Positions 44,353 to 55,990 of a stretch of DNA of 64,000 bases are shown here, piece by piece. Numbering within the stretch: position 1 is the stretch's first letter; every line of letters begins with the position of its first letter. A program made the position numbers and the translations under genes. The notes under the pieces are model-generated. The model was not told the origin of the DNA, made no database searches, and was given only the letters and a program-made list of their open reading frames with translations. This DNA comes from Epinephelus fuscoguttatus (Eukaryota > Chordata > Actinopteri > Perciformes > Serranidae): NCBI RefSeq assembly GCF_011397635.1, contig NC_064756.1, forward strand, positions 3,180,922-3,244,921, in the 5' to 3' direction.

Positions 44353-45055
44353 AGAGTAGGGTGTTTTCAACATTTGCGGAGACACATATTATCTGCTTTT
44401 CATGGCACTATCCTGACAGGGAACACAGCGATGTCTCGGTAAAAACAGCTGCTTTTCGTAACACTATCCTGGCAGGAAATGCAGCCAAATAACCACTTTC
44501 ATCTCACTATGCAGGCAGGAAATGTGGCGATGTCTCTGTTAACACCCCTCCCTGAAAACCAGTCGCCAATTTTGTTGTTCATTGGTGTTGAACAGTGGTC
44601 TGCAGCTCAGCAGCCATCTTGCCCTCGGTGACATGCCATCCACCATCCCCTCCACCTCCTGTGACAAAGTCAGCTCATATACTACATCACTTTAGAAATG
44701 TTGATACAATACATACGAAACAAACAAATGTATAATATTGTGTGTTTCCAGCTGGTTGTAATGATGCACATCATAAACACACAGTTTGTTCCTCAGTGTG
44801 GAGCTGATAGTGTTCACTAGGGAGCAGTAACAGCTGCTGTGAGGAGACCTCACACTGTCATTCTGCTCATGGACACTAGATAGAGACATATCCACATAAA
44901 TGTCTTCAGAAGTGCTGCAGAACCTCCAGGTGGGAATACTTGGACTTGAATCTTTGACAGCACACAGGGACGACATGTTGGTAGTTTTAGGTTAAGAACA
45001 CACATGGGAGTGGGGTGTTTGTATCATCTGCAGGGACACATATTAGCAGGGAGGT

Positions 45056-45655
45056 CCTAAGAAATACTGAATGTCAAATACTTCCTACATTCTGGTGAAT
45101 CTTTAAGCACCAGTTTGCCCCCTTCCTGTATCAGTTTATGGCTGAAACGTGATGTTTCCTGCTTCAACTGCTGCTTCTCCTTTACGTTTTATGGCAGACA
45201 GCAACCGTTGCTTTGCCCCCACCTACTTCACTGGAGGCATTGCTGCATCTGTGTGTCATGTTCTAGCAGTCCATCAAAATAAAAGTCCTCCGCTACTCTC
45301 ATGTTTTTATTGCAAGAGAAACAAATGCACATGTTCTAAATCTTGCCTTTGGAGGCGTGTAGTTACTGTTGATGGTCTGTAAACGTATTACATCAGTGGA
45401 GGCCCTCACACGGGCCTGGGTTATTGCAGAGAATAAAGTGTGGCAAACAAATGTTTATGATGAAGATAAAAAGGCAGCAGGAGCACGACTGGTGTCTCTT
45501 AAGCCAACGGTGCTGACAGGAGGGAATGTTTGAAAAAAGGAAAGGAAAACTTGCTGTCAAAAAAAAGGGATAAATAATCCAGGTCCAGGAGCTCGAGGTG
45601 GTTTGAAAAATATAAAAGGCTAGAGACATTAGAATACACCAACGGCTTGTGCCAC
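45056..45655. other. Intergenic, nothing recognised
   Basis: Small frames only. Confidence 0.4.
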
Positions 45656-45659
45656 ATCC

Positions 45660-46310
45660 TGAGGACAACCGGTCTCACTCTGAAGTTGTGAAAAACTGTC
45701 ACTTGATCAGTGACCTCCAGTGTCAGACACCAATAAGAAAAGTCAGCATGATATGTAGCTGGTCGCCATTGTTGTTGAACAGCGTAAGTGTTTGGAGGTG
45801 TTTGGTTTGTCCGTTAGTGATGGGCGGTCCAATTCTTTGCACAGTTCCAACCCAGCCTCACTCTGAAGTCGTCAAAAACTGGTGCTTAGTCAGTGATTTC
45901 TGGTGTCAGACACCAACGAAAAAGCGGTCCTTTGTTGTTGGTATGATTCGCAGGCGGTCAACGTTATTCTGTAACGGCACCCGGCAGCACTGGGGGAAAA
46001 CGCGGTCGGGCAACAATCTAAGTTAAAGGAGGGAAAGTCCGAGTAGGGTGGACAAGAAGGGTGGTGGATGAATCCAACAACCACCGGCTTTCAACCGGGG
46101 GACCGGTGTTCTGTAAGACTGTAAAGCCAAACCCTGTTCTTTTTTCCTGAACCCAACTACGTACGTGTGTTCAATGTCAATTCGACGTGGAAAGTCTACG
46201 ACCAAACATCAATATGTGACAAGGTTGCAGTGAGAGTGTGTTGGTAAAACTGACGCAGGAAGGTACTTAGCACGCCACATTTTGACATGTATCTCCACTG
46301 ACACAATGGC
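45660..46310 (-). mobile_element. Family B element, long copy with internal duplication
   Basis: ctcactctgaagttgtgaaa at 45675 and ctcactctgaagtcgtcaaa at 45859 start two related blocks about 185 bp apart. The GC-rich part (acggcacccggcagcac) and the rest of family B follow (gactgtaaagccaaaccctg, cgtggaaagtctacgacc, cacattttgacatgt). Opposite orientation to the 16.0-kb copy. Confidence 0.7.
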
Positions 46311-46521
46311 AGTATTTGACGAGTTGGGATCACAGCTACAGTGTGATTCGCTAACTGTTAATACATCAGGTAAGAATGCTTAACGAAATAAGCCACAACT
46401 GCCAATTAATAAACACTGAAAATATTAGCTTTCTCTCAACATATAGTGCTACACACATTAAACACAGCATATAAACATACAATAGTATTAAATGTTTGAA
46501 CATTAACATTAATTTAGGTGT

Positions 46522-47020
46522 TTAAAGGCCCTGACACACCAAGCCGACGGTCGGCATCTGCACTTCGGCGTCGGTGTCGGCGTCGGCATCGGCAGCTTTC
46601 CAGCCGATTGAGCATGTTTGGTGCTCCGTTTGGATCCAACCGGAGCACCGAGCCCTGGTTTGTTATTCAGGTTAAAGTGGGAAGAAGCAGCGGGTTTATC
46701 GGGCAGCTGAGTGAAGTGGAGCCTGCGGAGGAAACACCGGGACCGTCTGGATGTAATAGTCCGTGGAGGTGCTGCGGTGCTCGGCTGCACAGATAGGAAA
46801 CCCCTCGGCTGACAGGATGTACCACTCTCTCACTCCGCTCTCTCTCACGCAGGCGCAGAACGTACGTGCTACTTAGTTGTCGGATGTAGTCCGTGTAGTG
46901 TGTTCAAATGCAACTGACACAGGGCGACGTGAGGCGATGTGAGGCGACGTAGACGACACAACAGTTGGCTTTCGTCGCCGCTACTTCTTTGATGTTGGTT
47001 TGGTGTGTCCACACCTTTAA
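46522..47020. mobile_element. TTAA-flanked MITE
   Basis: Left ttaaaggccctgacacacca, right tggtgtgtccacacctttaa. The GC-rich interior has cgtcggcgtcggcatcgg and a second gcgacgtgaggcgatgtgag motif. TTAA at both ends suggests piggyBac-type mobilisation; no transposase. Confidence 0.75.
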
Positions 47021-47855
47021 GCTGCATCAATCAATATATTTATGTCAATACTGGATTTCCACATTGTCAGCAGCAGAGTTGCTGCTATTATCAGCAGTGA
47101 TATAGCTGGATATTAATAGTATTATCAGCTGTGGTTTTGGTTTGTTTTACCATTACCACTTCAGCCTCTGCGTCTGGACTTTGACTGTGACCCAGTTTTA
47201 TTTTTGTCCAAACAGTGAAGAGTGTGTGCACACAGCTGGCAGGCTGTCAGAGAGTTTGCATTCCTCTCTGACTCATTATCAGCTCTGTTTATCTAAAAAT
47301 TAAAAAAAAAAAGGTGCTGCAGAAAAATTTACCATCTGCTGGTTTTCTCCCCGTCAGGCCGTCTGTACAACACATGAGGTCAAACATACAGTAGTGTTCT
47401 GCTGTCACTCCTCATGTCTTTAGTTTGGTTCATTTTGTCTGGATCGAGAAAATAAAATAAAGCTTTCTAGCTCTGGTTTGATTCATGTTCACACTGACCC
47501 TCAACAAACAAACCAAGAGACGGAAACATTCAGGCGACTGACAGCAGGTCAGTCTGAACGTTACTGAACCTGATGTGTTTATTTAGAAAAGACGATTCTC
47601 AGCTTTATGAGCCCGACTGAATCTGGAGTCCATGTGTCAGAAATCATGACGGGTAGCAGAATAAAGAACAGGCATCCTGCCCCGTAATAACATGTCAATA
47701 GTTACAACATTTCACAACCTTTTTCAAGAAAGGAAATGAAATAAACGGAGGAGGACACAAACTGAACACACGTCTGTTTCATCTCATCAGAGAGACTCTC
47801 TGCACAATCAACAGTTGGACTGAATATCAATATCCATATCTATTATCAGCAGCCC
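47021..47855. other. Intergenic, nothing recognised
   Basis: AT-rich, no exon found. Confidence 0.4.
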
Positions 47856-47860
47856 ATGTT

Positions 47861-48785
47861 GGCCCTGTACGTGTCTGCAAACCATGAATGTATTACATTT
47901 TCATCTTTCATACGAATCATATTAATGTTTCAAGACCAACAGACAACAAAACCAGTTATTTTTTAGCGAGACATCACTGTGTCTCCTGCCAGGGTCGTGA
48001 CACAAGAAGCAGTTGTTTTTTACTGACACATTTCTGGGTTTACTGCCAGGACAGTGCGACAAATAGAGTTTGATTTTTAACGAGACATCGCTGCGTTTAC
48101 CACCAGAATAGTACGACACCAGGATAGTACGACACCAGAATAGTACGACACCAGGATAGTGTGACAAATAGAGTTTGATTTTTAACGAGACATTGCTGCG
48201 TTTCCTGCAGGGATCGTGCCACAAGAAGCAGTTGTTTTTTACCGACACATTTCTGTGTTTACTGCCGGGATAGCGCGTCAAATAGTGTTTGATTTTTAAC
48301 AAGACATCGCCGTGTTTCCTGTAGGGATAGTGCCACGAAAAGTAGTTGATTTTCAGAGAGATGTCACTGCATCTTTTTGCCAGGATAGATCCACAAAAAG
48401 CTTTTTGTGTGTTTTTTTGTCTTGTTTTTCAGCAGGGATGGTGCCTCCCAAAACAGGGTATTTCAATACCTTGGTGAGATGCCTGCCAAGCTGCAGACCA
48501 CTGTTCAAGACCAACAGACGACCAGAAAAGCGGTTGTTTTTAAGTGAGTCTTTGCTGTGTTTCCTGCCGGGATACAGCCAATGAAAAGCGGCTGTTCTTT
48601 TCTAAGACACTGCTGTGTATCCAGCTGAAACTGTTCCCCAAAACTGTATTTTAAGCCAAAACATGATCTTATTGAAACCATAACCAAGTGTTTTTTGTGC
48701 CTAAACCTTACCTTCCACCTATCTGCTTCATAATAATGTACAAATGTGTCTATAGTTTGCATAAAAGGTACAAAGCTGACATTTA
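47861..48785 (+). mobile_element. VNTR inverted-repeat element, long copy
   Basis: Left end ggccctgtacgtgtctgcaa, right end agtttgcataaaaggtacaa. Between them are about ten 57-bp units (starts at 47979, 48036 and 48093 are exactly 57 bp apart) of the form gtgtttcctgccaggatagt, gccacaagaagcagttgttt, tttaccgacacattgct. A 16-bp unit (agtacgacaccagaat type) is expanded four times inside at 48105..48165. Confidence 0.88.
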
Positions 48786-49935
48786 TTCTGGGGATTGTGT
48801 TGTTATTAAACAGTGCTGTAGCCACAAACAAACTGCATTAGATCAAACTTCTTAAATCCTACAGTTGATTTGATCTGGTTCGAATCAGTGGGCAGTGTGG
48901 TTACTTTCACATACAACATAATCACAGTTTTGATGGGTCAGATGTGCCTGAGGCAGGAGTCTGATTCAGCTGTTGTAAACTTCACAGGTCTGAAAACACT
49001 CTCAGCTCAAACTTGATTATTTGGTGTGGACTCAACAATCCGACTAAGACCCTCGTTCTTTTTCCTGGTTTCAGCCTGGCTTTCACGGCAAACTGAATGA
49101 ACTAAACTCACTGTTCAAACACACCAGAATTTGTTTTAACCAAATCAAACCTGAACCAGGAACTGAACCTCACCTCTCACCTGCACCTGAAACACCAAAG
49201 TAGGACAGTTCTGCTGTTTGTGGCCCTAAACCCCTCATTAGTCATAAAAAACGACTGAGCCTTGGCTTCCGGCGCCCTCTGCTGGTCTACGTCTCTGGGG
49301 CTCAACGTTCATCCAACAAGTGAAACTGCAGAGAAACACTTTCTGAATGTTTGTATTTTCACAAAACAACATGTTTACATGAAGTGCGTGTCATCTGTAT
49401 TTCTGTCGGCCGTCACGACATCTGGTTGTCCTGCTTTCCATCTCTGTTTCCTAGAATCCACACCCCTTCTGATTCTCCCTCGCAGTCTACCTGCTGTGGT
49501 TTCTGGAGGCGTGGAAGTGAAAGTGCAGGCATGTTCGGTATGTGGTGGCAGGTGACAAGTGACAAACAGTGAGCCACGTGACACAGTCGTCACACTCCGG
49601 CCCACATAGTTAGACTTACACTTTAATATATTGACGACCGCTCTGATTGGGCCTCAGATGTCATATACATCAACACAGATATAAGCAGCGACTCAGAGGT
49701 GTTGAGTCAGGCTAAAACTCGAGCTGCAGTACCAGTAAAACCACAGAAGAAGAGAAAGTCACTCAGCTCCTTCTTCTCTGGTTGATTGATAGATAGATTT
49801 ATTGACTGACAGAAGATCAGTGTAGACAGATTCATGAATCACAGGCTGATACAGACACAACTCTGCTCTGGTCTTCAGCCTGGCTGGGCTTTTGTCCCAA
49901 CTGTCACAACCAATGAAACCAAGAGCATGTCAGAG

Positions 49936-49937
<2 letters not shown>
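48786..49937. other. Intergenic, nothing recognised
   Basis: No domain-bearing frame; a 97-codon frame at 49262 has no recognisable similarity. Confidence 0.4.

Positions 49938-50009
<72 letters not shown>
49938..50009 (+). repeat. (GT)n microsatellite
   Basis: About 35 uninterrupted GT units. Confidence 0.97.
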
Positions 50010-50478
50010 GGCTGAGAGCCAATAGGAAATGAATGAAGTTTTCCTGGCTGAGTGAACTTTGACCCCCTCCCAACTCCCCTGACTGGCTCCTGGCTCTGAT
50101 ATAATACAACATGAGACACGCTGTAAGAGCTCAGAGGATACTTCAGACGGTGCAATAAAAACTATTTTAAATGCATCCTGACAGCAACGATCTCTGACGT
50201 TTCAAGAAGACGTTTTTAGTGAACGGTAAACGAAACCACTCGCAGCTAAAGAATGTGTATGTGAGCGGCGTTCACTCTGACAGCAGTTAACAATGCTTAT
50301 GCAATTTTTTTTTTACGGCACCCATGAATACCAGTGTTGTGTTGAAGAATATTCCCCCGTCAGTATGCGTTTCCCCATACCCAAATCTGAAGCAAACCCT
50401 TTCCTTGTGTCCCTCCTTTTACAGGAGGGAAACACTATTGGATACACCTGTAAGCACCTGTATGGCAGGTGCAACTGG

Positions 50479-51454
50479 CAATTGACCTATGGCTAAGTCC
50501 CGCCCTCAAACGCCATGAGCCAATCACAGTGCGTATAGCCACTCACATACACTGGGACATTCTCTGCCTGGACGTCCATTGAAATGCATTACAGAAAGTC
50601 AGTTTGTTGGGTTTTATGAGCTTTTTCAGAGATTTGAAGTTTGAAAATGGTCAAATGGTGTGCATGGGGTACATGCAACTCTGACACAAGGTATCCTGAG
50701 AGGCTGGGCGACCAGGTGTATTTTTTACCCTTTAAACCACATCTCAACCGAGAAATATAAAGTTATCTTTAACATCTCTAGCTAACGTTAGCTAAAGTTA
50801 GCCTAACGTTAGCTCCTAGCTGCGTTGTTCATCATGTCACCTTGTTTGCTGGGAGTTCATTAGCCTATTTTGTTCTAGTTTTGTACTTTGGTGATGGTAC
50901 ATCATTGTTAGCTGTTGTCCAAAGGGCTCTAGTTAAGCTAACGTTAACTTCTGGAGCTTAGCTTCATTAACTTATCTGTAATGGCAGAGATAACAAAGGT
51001 TGGCAAACGTTATGCTGAATGATTCAGTGTAAATACTGTAGCACCAAACTAACGGAGAGACACTCTTGGTAAAGATGGTAAAAAGGCCGTTATCCTTTTC
51101 TCATATTCTGAGCCAAAAACCTTAACTTCAGTGGCACTTTAACTTGTTGTCTTTGATGGTGACGGCAACCAGATGCGGTTCACAAGCGTACACTGTGACC
51201 TGTAAATTTTGGCTTGTAATTTAAGCTTTTCATCGAGCTTCTCAACAATAAAATGATGAATATATCCCTCCAATGCGTAGTTTAGGCCCTTTTGGTTACT
51301 TCTCAATGACATCTGATCGTTATGTCCCCAAAAATCATCAGTTGCCTCCTGTGAAATGCCGTGTACTGTGACACCTGCCATAGCGCCGGGCACTGAATGT
51401 TGATAGTTTGTCCGAGTGAGTGGAGGGGGCGGGGCTTAGCCATAGGTCAATTCA
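50479..51454 (+). mobile_element. Inverted-repeat DNA transposon with a THAP-domain exon
   Basis: Ends attgacctatggctaag, tcccgccc (50480) and gggcggggcttagccatagg, tcaatt (to 51452) are inverted repeats of about 25 bp. At 50648 a plus frame MVKWCAWGTCNSDTRYPERL, then VYFLPFKP, has the first Cys pair (C5-x4-C10) and conserved aromatic/Pro positions of a THAP zinc finger; it stops after 38 codons, before the second Cys/His pair. A minus 84-codon frame at 51393..51139 has no recognised domain. Shortened relative of a THAP-containing transposon (P, IS4EU or Harbinger-like). Confidence 0.7.
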
Positions 51455-51559
51455 GATAAAGCAGCTACGGGTGAACTGAAGCAAGTTTATATGAATACTT
51501 TAAGAAGTTTTATGAACAAATTAGTGGAGACACCAACGGAAAACATCTCACATATTCAT

Positions 51560-51760
51560 GCAAATTGTGCCCACTTTGTAGTGACTCACTGCTGTGCCTC
51601 CAGCAGCTCTTCAGGCACCAAATGTTGGTGTTTCGTAGGAACTCATCACTGTGTTTCTATTGGCTTTTTAGCTACCGCACATGGGTGCTTTGTGGTGGCT
51701 CGTCGCTTTTTTCCAGCAGCTTTTTAGCTACCAAACGTGGGTGGGTGGGTATTAACTATG
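51560..51760 (+). repeat. Three or so 57-bp VNTR units
   Basis: ctgtgcctccagcagctctt, caggcaccaaatgttggtgt and similar; the same unit as 53.5 to 54.2 kb, without element ends. Confidence 0.75.
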
Positions 51761-53464
51761 AGCAAGAACTACTTAATCTTAATTTTAAACTATACTGAAC
51801 TGAACTGAACTTTGACCAAGCTCTGGATGTTTCAGTATGAAACAGTTCAAAAGATTTGTTGATACAGAGACCAGAAATATACATTCTGTAGAATGTGACA
51901 GATCTAAACTTGGATGACTGGATGATCTCTGATAAGTTGTATTGGTATATCAATTCAACTTATCAAAGAAACAACTGGATGAACTTATCAAAGATCATCC
52001 AGTCCAACATCAGAGGTTCATGAAGACAGACTGATGCCATTTTATTTACTGTTTTATTTACTGTCAGTCCAACAAAGGAAAAGTAGTTAAAAGTCTGATT
52101 AGCTCGGAGAGAGAGAGAGAGAGAGATGGATGGATGAGCTGTGAACATACTCTTTTTGAGAATACAAAATTTGTTGATTTATTTTTTTAAAAATGGTGAG
52201 GCAAGGAGCTTTTTGAGGATGAAATGCAGGATAAGTCTGGTAATCTGTGTGTAAGGAAACCTGAAACAACCTCAGACCCTAATGAAGGCAGGATACTGCA
52301 GCTTTAGGTGAATGAAGCATGATGTTCCGGAGAGGAGTTGTGCAATGTGTTTACAATTTCATGACTTGAATGTACATTCATGTTGAAGGTTTGTTTTTTG
52401 CTTCCTTTTTTTTCCTAGTTTGGAATTCTCATTATCTCATCAAGTCTCATTATTATCAGTTTCACTTGTCATTATAAAAATGACCTGACATTATCAATAG
52501 CTTAAAAACAACTTGAGATCTCATGAGTCAGCTGCTGGCAGCGCTCACATCCTTTAATAAAATCCTTTAAATCTTTTGTTTGCTTTGTCTTGAAGTGTTT
52601 TGTTTGGTAATCCTCTGCTTTATGGTACATAAATACTATATCTGGAACCTGTTCACTCACAAACAAGCATGCTAAGTGGGTAATAAAAGTTTAGTCTTTG
52701 GTTGGAGCCCTTTGCAGCCCTTGATGAACCCAAAGATGTCTTTGTGAACTGTGGCTCACACATGGCACAGATTCATACATTCTGGGTGCACCACAGTCTT
52801 TTGTCCTGAAATGTGATCATCCACATGTTTAGGTTGTTCTGGTGTCTCCAGTGCATTTTCAACATAAATCTTAGAGGATAAATTTCGGTCTAAAGGCCTT
52901 TACACATCAGGGACGTTTTTCTTTCTGCAATTAATTTGCAAAATGTGTCTCGTTAAAACCTTTTTTTTTTTGAAAGTATGTGGAGAATGTGGTTATATAA
53001 CTGTGCCATTGTTTCCAGAGACAAATGAGAGGTGTCGTTCTGCAGTTGGGCTTCTAACAGGAGAGAGACGGAGAGGAGGAGGAACATCCCACTGAGTCCA
53101 GCCAGGCTGGTAATGAGAGGGAAAATTCCTGCTCAACACAGGAGAGAAAGAAACATGAGAAACTACTGCATGAATGGCATGTTACTGATTCATCCGCCAT
53201 GGACTTATTAACCTCATATCTGAGGTCACAACTCACCAAAGTCCTGACAAGTTTTCCCTCTCAAAATATCTCGACATCAACTGGCTGGAGTGTGAGGTGA
53301 GTTTGATAAATATCAACAGTCTCTGGATGATAAATCCAGATGACCTCTCATCTGGCGCCACCATCAGGCCAAAATTTTCACTTGAACTCAAGAAATCTCA
53401 GAATCTGGAAACATCTGGAAATTGCATTATTACACTTGAGAGAATGAACCCATCAGATATTAAT
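51761..53464. other. Intergenic, nothing recognised
   Basis: (GA)n at 52105..52126. 52893..52915 (aaaggcctttacacatcagg) resembles a single MITE end. No exon confirmed. Confidence 0.4.
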
Positions 53465-54545
53465 GAGTGAGCCTTTACTGTGTCTCTAATGGGTGTTTAG
53501 CTACCAAATGTTGGTGATTTGTAGGAACTCATGGCTGTGTTTCCTGCAGCATTTTAGCTACCTACATGGGTACTGTTAGTGTTTCATCGCTGTGTTTCCA
53601 GGAGCTTTTGAACCACCAATATTGGTGTTCTGTAGCAAGTCATCACTAGGTTTCCATTGGCTTTTTAGCTACCAAATGTGGGTGCTTTGTTGTGACTCAT
53701 CGCTGTGTTTCCAGCAGCTTTTTAGGCACCAAATATTGGTGTTCTGTAGGAAGTCATCACTGTGTTTCCAGCAGCTTTTTAGGCACCATATGTTGGTGTT
53801 AAGTAGGAAGTCATCACTGTGTTTCCAGCAGCTTTTTAGGCACCATATGTTGGTGTTAAGTAGGAAGTCATTGCTGTGTTTCCAGCGGATTTTTAGCTAC
53901 CAAACATGGGTGCTTTGTATTGACTCATCGCTGTATTTCCAGCAGCTTTTTAACCACCAATATTGGTGTTCTGTAGCAGGTCATCACTATGTTTCCATTG
54001 GCTTTTTAGCTACCAAATGTTGGTGTTTTGTAGGAACTTGTTGCTGTGTTTCAAGCAGCTTTTTAGGCACCAAATGTGGGTGCTTTGTTGTGACTCATTG
54101 CTGTGTTTCCAGCAGCTTTTTAGGCACCAAATGTTGGTGTTTTGTAGGAACTTGTTGCTGTGTTTCAAGCAGCTTTTTAGGCACCAAATATTTCCAGCAG
54201 CTTTTTCGCTGCCTAACGTGGGTGCTGTGTCTCAAATGTCTTTCTAGCCACTAAACTGGGTATTTTTTTAGCAACCTGTGACTGTTTTTTTTAGCACTGA
54301 TAGTGCCATGAAAGTGGTTGTTTTTGACAGAGACATTGTTGCTTTTCTAACAGGGATTGTGCCCCCACAATTTGGTATTTTAAGCCAAACCGTGATTTTT
54401 TTTCTCACCATAACCAGGTAGTTTTTGTGCCTATAAGTAACCACATGTTAACCACAGCATTGTTAATGTTAAGTTTCAGCATATCCGCTACAAAATAGTG
54501 CGCAAATGAAACTGTGGTTTGCAGAAATGTACAATGCCCACATTT
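53465..54545 (+). mobile_element. VNTR inverted-repeat element, about 13 units
   Basis: Units at 53705, 53762, 53819, 53876 and 53933 have an exact 57-bp period (gtgtttccagcagcttttta, ggcaccaaatgttggtgttt, tgtaggaagtcatcact). The right arm (cataaccaggtagtttttgt, ctgtggtttgcagaaatgta, caatgcc) is intact; the left end is unclear. The 220-codon frame 53592..54254 is 19-residue repeat translation, not a gene. Confidence 0.88.
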
Positions 54546-55338
54546 TTTCAGATGATTTAGATGTAACTCAGCTCTGACTGCAGTGTGATGAATATCAGCA
54601 GAATGATGCTGAACAGCTGAGGGACGTCATGTGTCTGAGAAAAGCAGTAAAGTGATCTGACCTAAGCTGACCCAGGCTGGACTGAACCAAGTCGGAGGGA
54701 TTTCCACAGCGCCTGAGATCACTGACTGTTTGTTTCTGAACTTCCAGCTGCACAGGAAACATTTGCATTGACTGATTTGTGTTTGATGCCGAGTGACAAC
54801 AATGAAGTTTGTGACTCATAATCTGCCCCGTTCACTTTCACTATTGCTAAATTGACAGGTATTCCCTACGTCACCTGTACGCCCACAAACAAACAAACAC
54901 ACACACCTGTTGATTACGCAACAGTGTTTCTTGTAAAAACCAGTTATGGTGTTTCACTGCAAAAGCAACAGACATCTAACATGAATTTACAAAGTTTAGT
55001 TTCACAATTACAAATGTGGTCTGAATTTAAACCACTGCCAAAGAAAGTAATGCATTCCCGCACATTGTTACACTCTGAGTTTATTGGTCACTGACCTTTA
55101 TGAAAAAATCAAGCTCACAATGTGAAACACCATCGTTATCACAGAGACAGGCTGAACAGGGGACTGTTTTTGTCCAGTGTTCCTGATGTTAAAAGTTTAT
55201 TGTCATCTGAGTGCCAAGATGATGTCCATCTGTCTGTCAGTCCAGTCCAGTTTGGTCCAAGCTGAAGCATCTCAACAAGTGCTGGATGGATTGTGATGAA
55301 CTGTGGTTCAGATATTCGTGTTCCCCTTATGATGAATT
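54546..55338. other. Intergenic, nothing recognised
   Basis: No repeat or exon recognised. Confidence 0.4.
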
Positions 55339-55339
55339 G

Positions 55340-55990
55340 TAAAAACATTACTGAAGACGTGCAAACCACAGACAAGTTACATTTGTACATAATAATGTAG
55401 TGCTTTGGTTCATGTGTGCTCATGTTTAGGCACAAAAACCACTTGGTTATGGTGAGGATAAAATCATGTTTAAGCAAAACGCGTGGCAAACACACAGCTG
55501 GAGACATGGCCATTGGTCACTGAAAAATCCTCATGTTTGGTGGCACAAACATTGCTGGAAAAGGTGGCTATTGGTTGCTAAAACACCCACATTCAGTGGC
55601 ACAAACACTGCCAGAAAAATGGCCACCAGTTGCTCATGTGCGATGGAACAAATGCTGTTGGAAATGTAGCCATTGGTCACTAAAAACACACACATTCAGC
55701 GACACAAATGCTGCTGCAAAAGTGGCCACCAGTCACTAAAAAACACTCATGTTTGGTAGCAGAAACGCCACTGACAGTGCAGCGATGGGTCACTAAAAAC
55801 ACCCAACTTCAGAGGCACAACTGCTGCTGGAAACATGGTGGCAGGTTGCAAAAGACACCTACGTTCAGTGACACAAACTCCGCTGGAAACACGGCCATCA
55901 TTCACTAAAAACAACCACTTTTGTCGTTTGTTGGTTTTGAACATTGGTCTGTAAAGGTTTCCAGCTTGGCAGGCTTCTCACCAAGGTGTC
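55340..55990 (-). mobile_element. VNTR inverted-repeat element, reversed copy
   Basis: gtgcaaaccacagacaagtt, then catgtttaggcacaaaaacc, then about seven units (ggcacaaac at 55542 and 55598, period 56). Ends near ggcttctcaccaaggtg, where the distal terminus is missing. Confidence 0.82.

Larger units (their letters stand above)
42285..45055 (-). repeat. Tandem triplication with nested insertions
   Basis: The block beginning ttgacagcacaaa, gaggacatgttggttagttt recurs at about 42287, 44040 and 44955, each followed by gagtagggtgtttt, then 57-bp-type units (42380..42510 and 44390..44530 in reverse orientation) and tgatgcacatc…gtttgttcctcagtgtg. Copy 1 is split by the 1.24-kb insertion at 42665..43903, and copy 2 by the Penelope-type piece at about 44085..44352. 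Confidence 0.8.
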
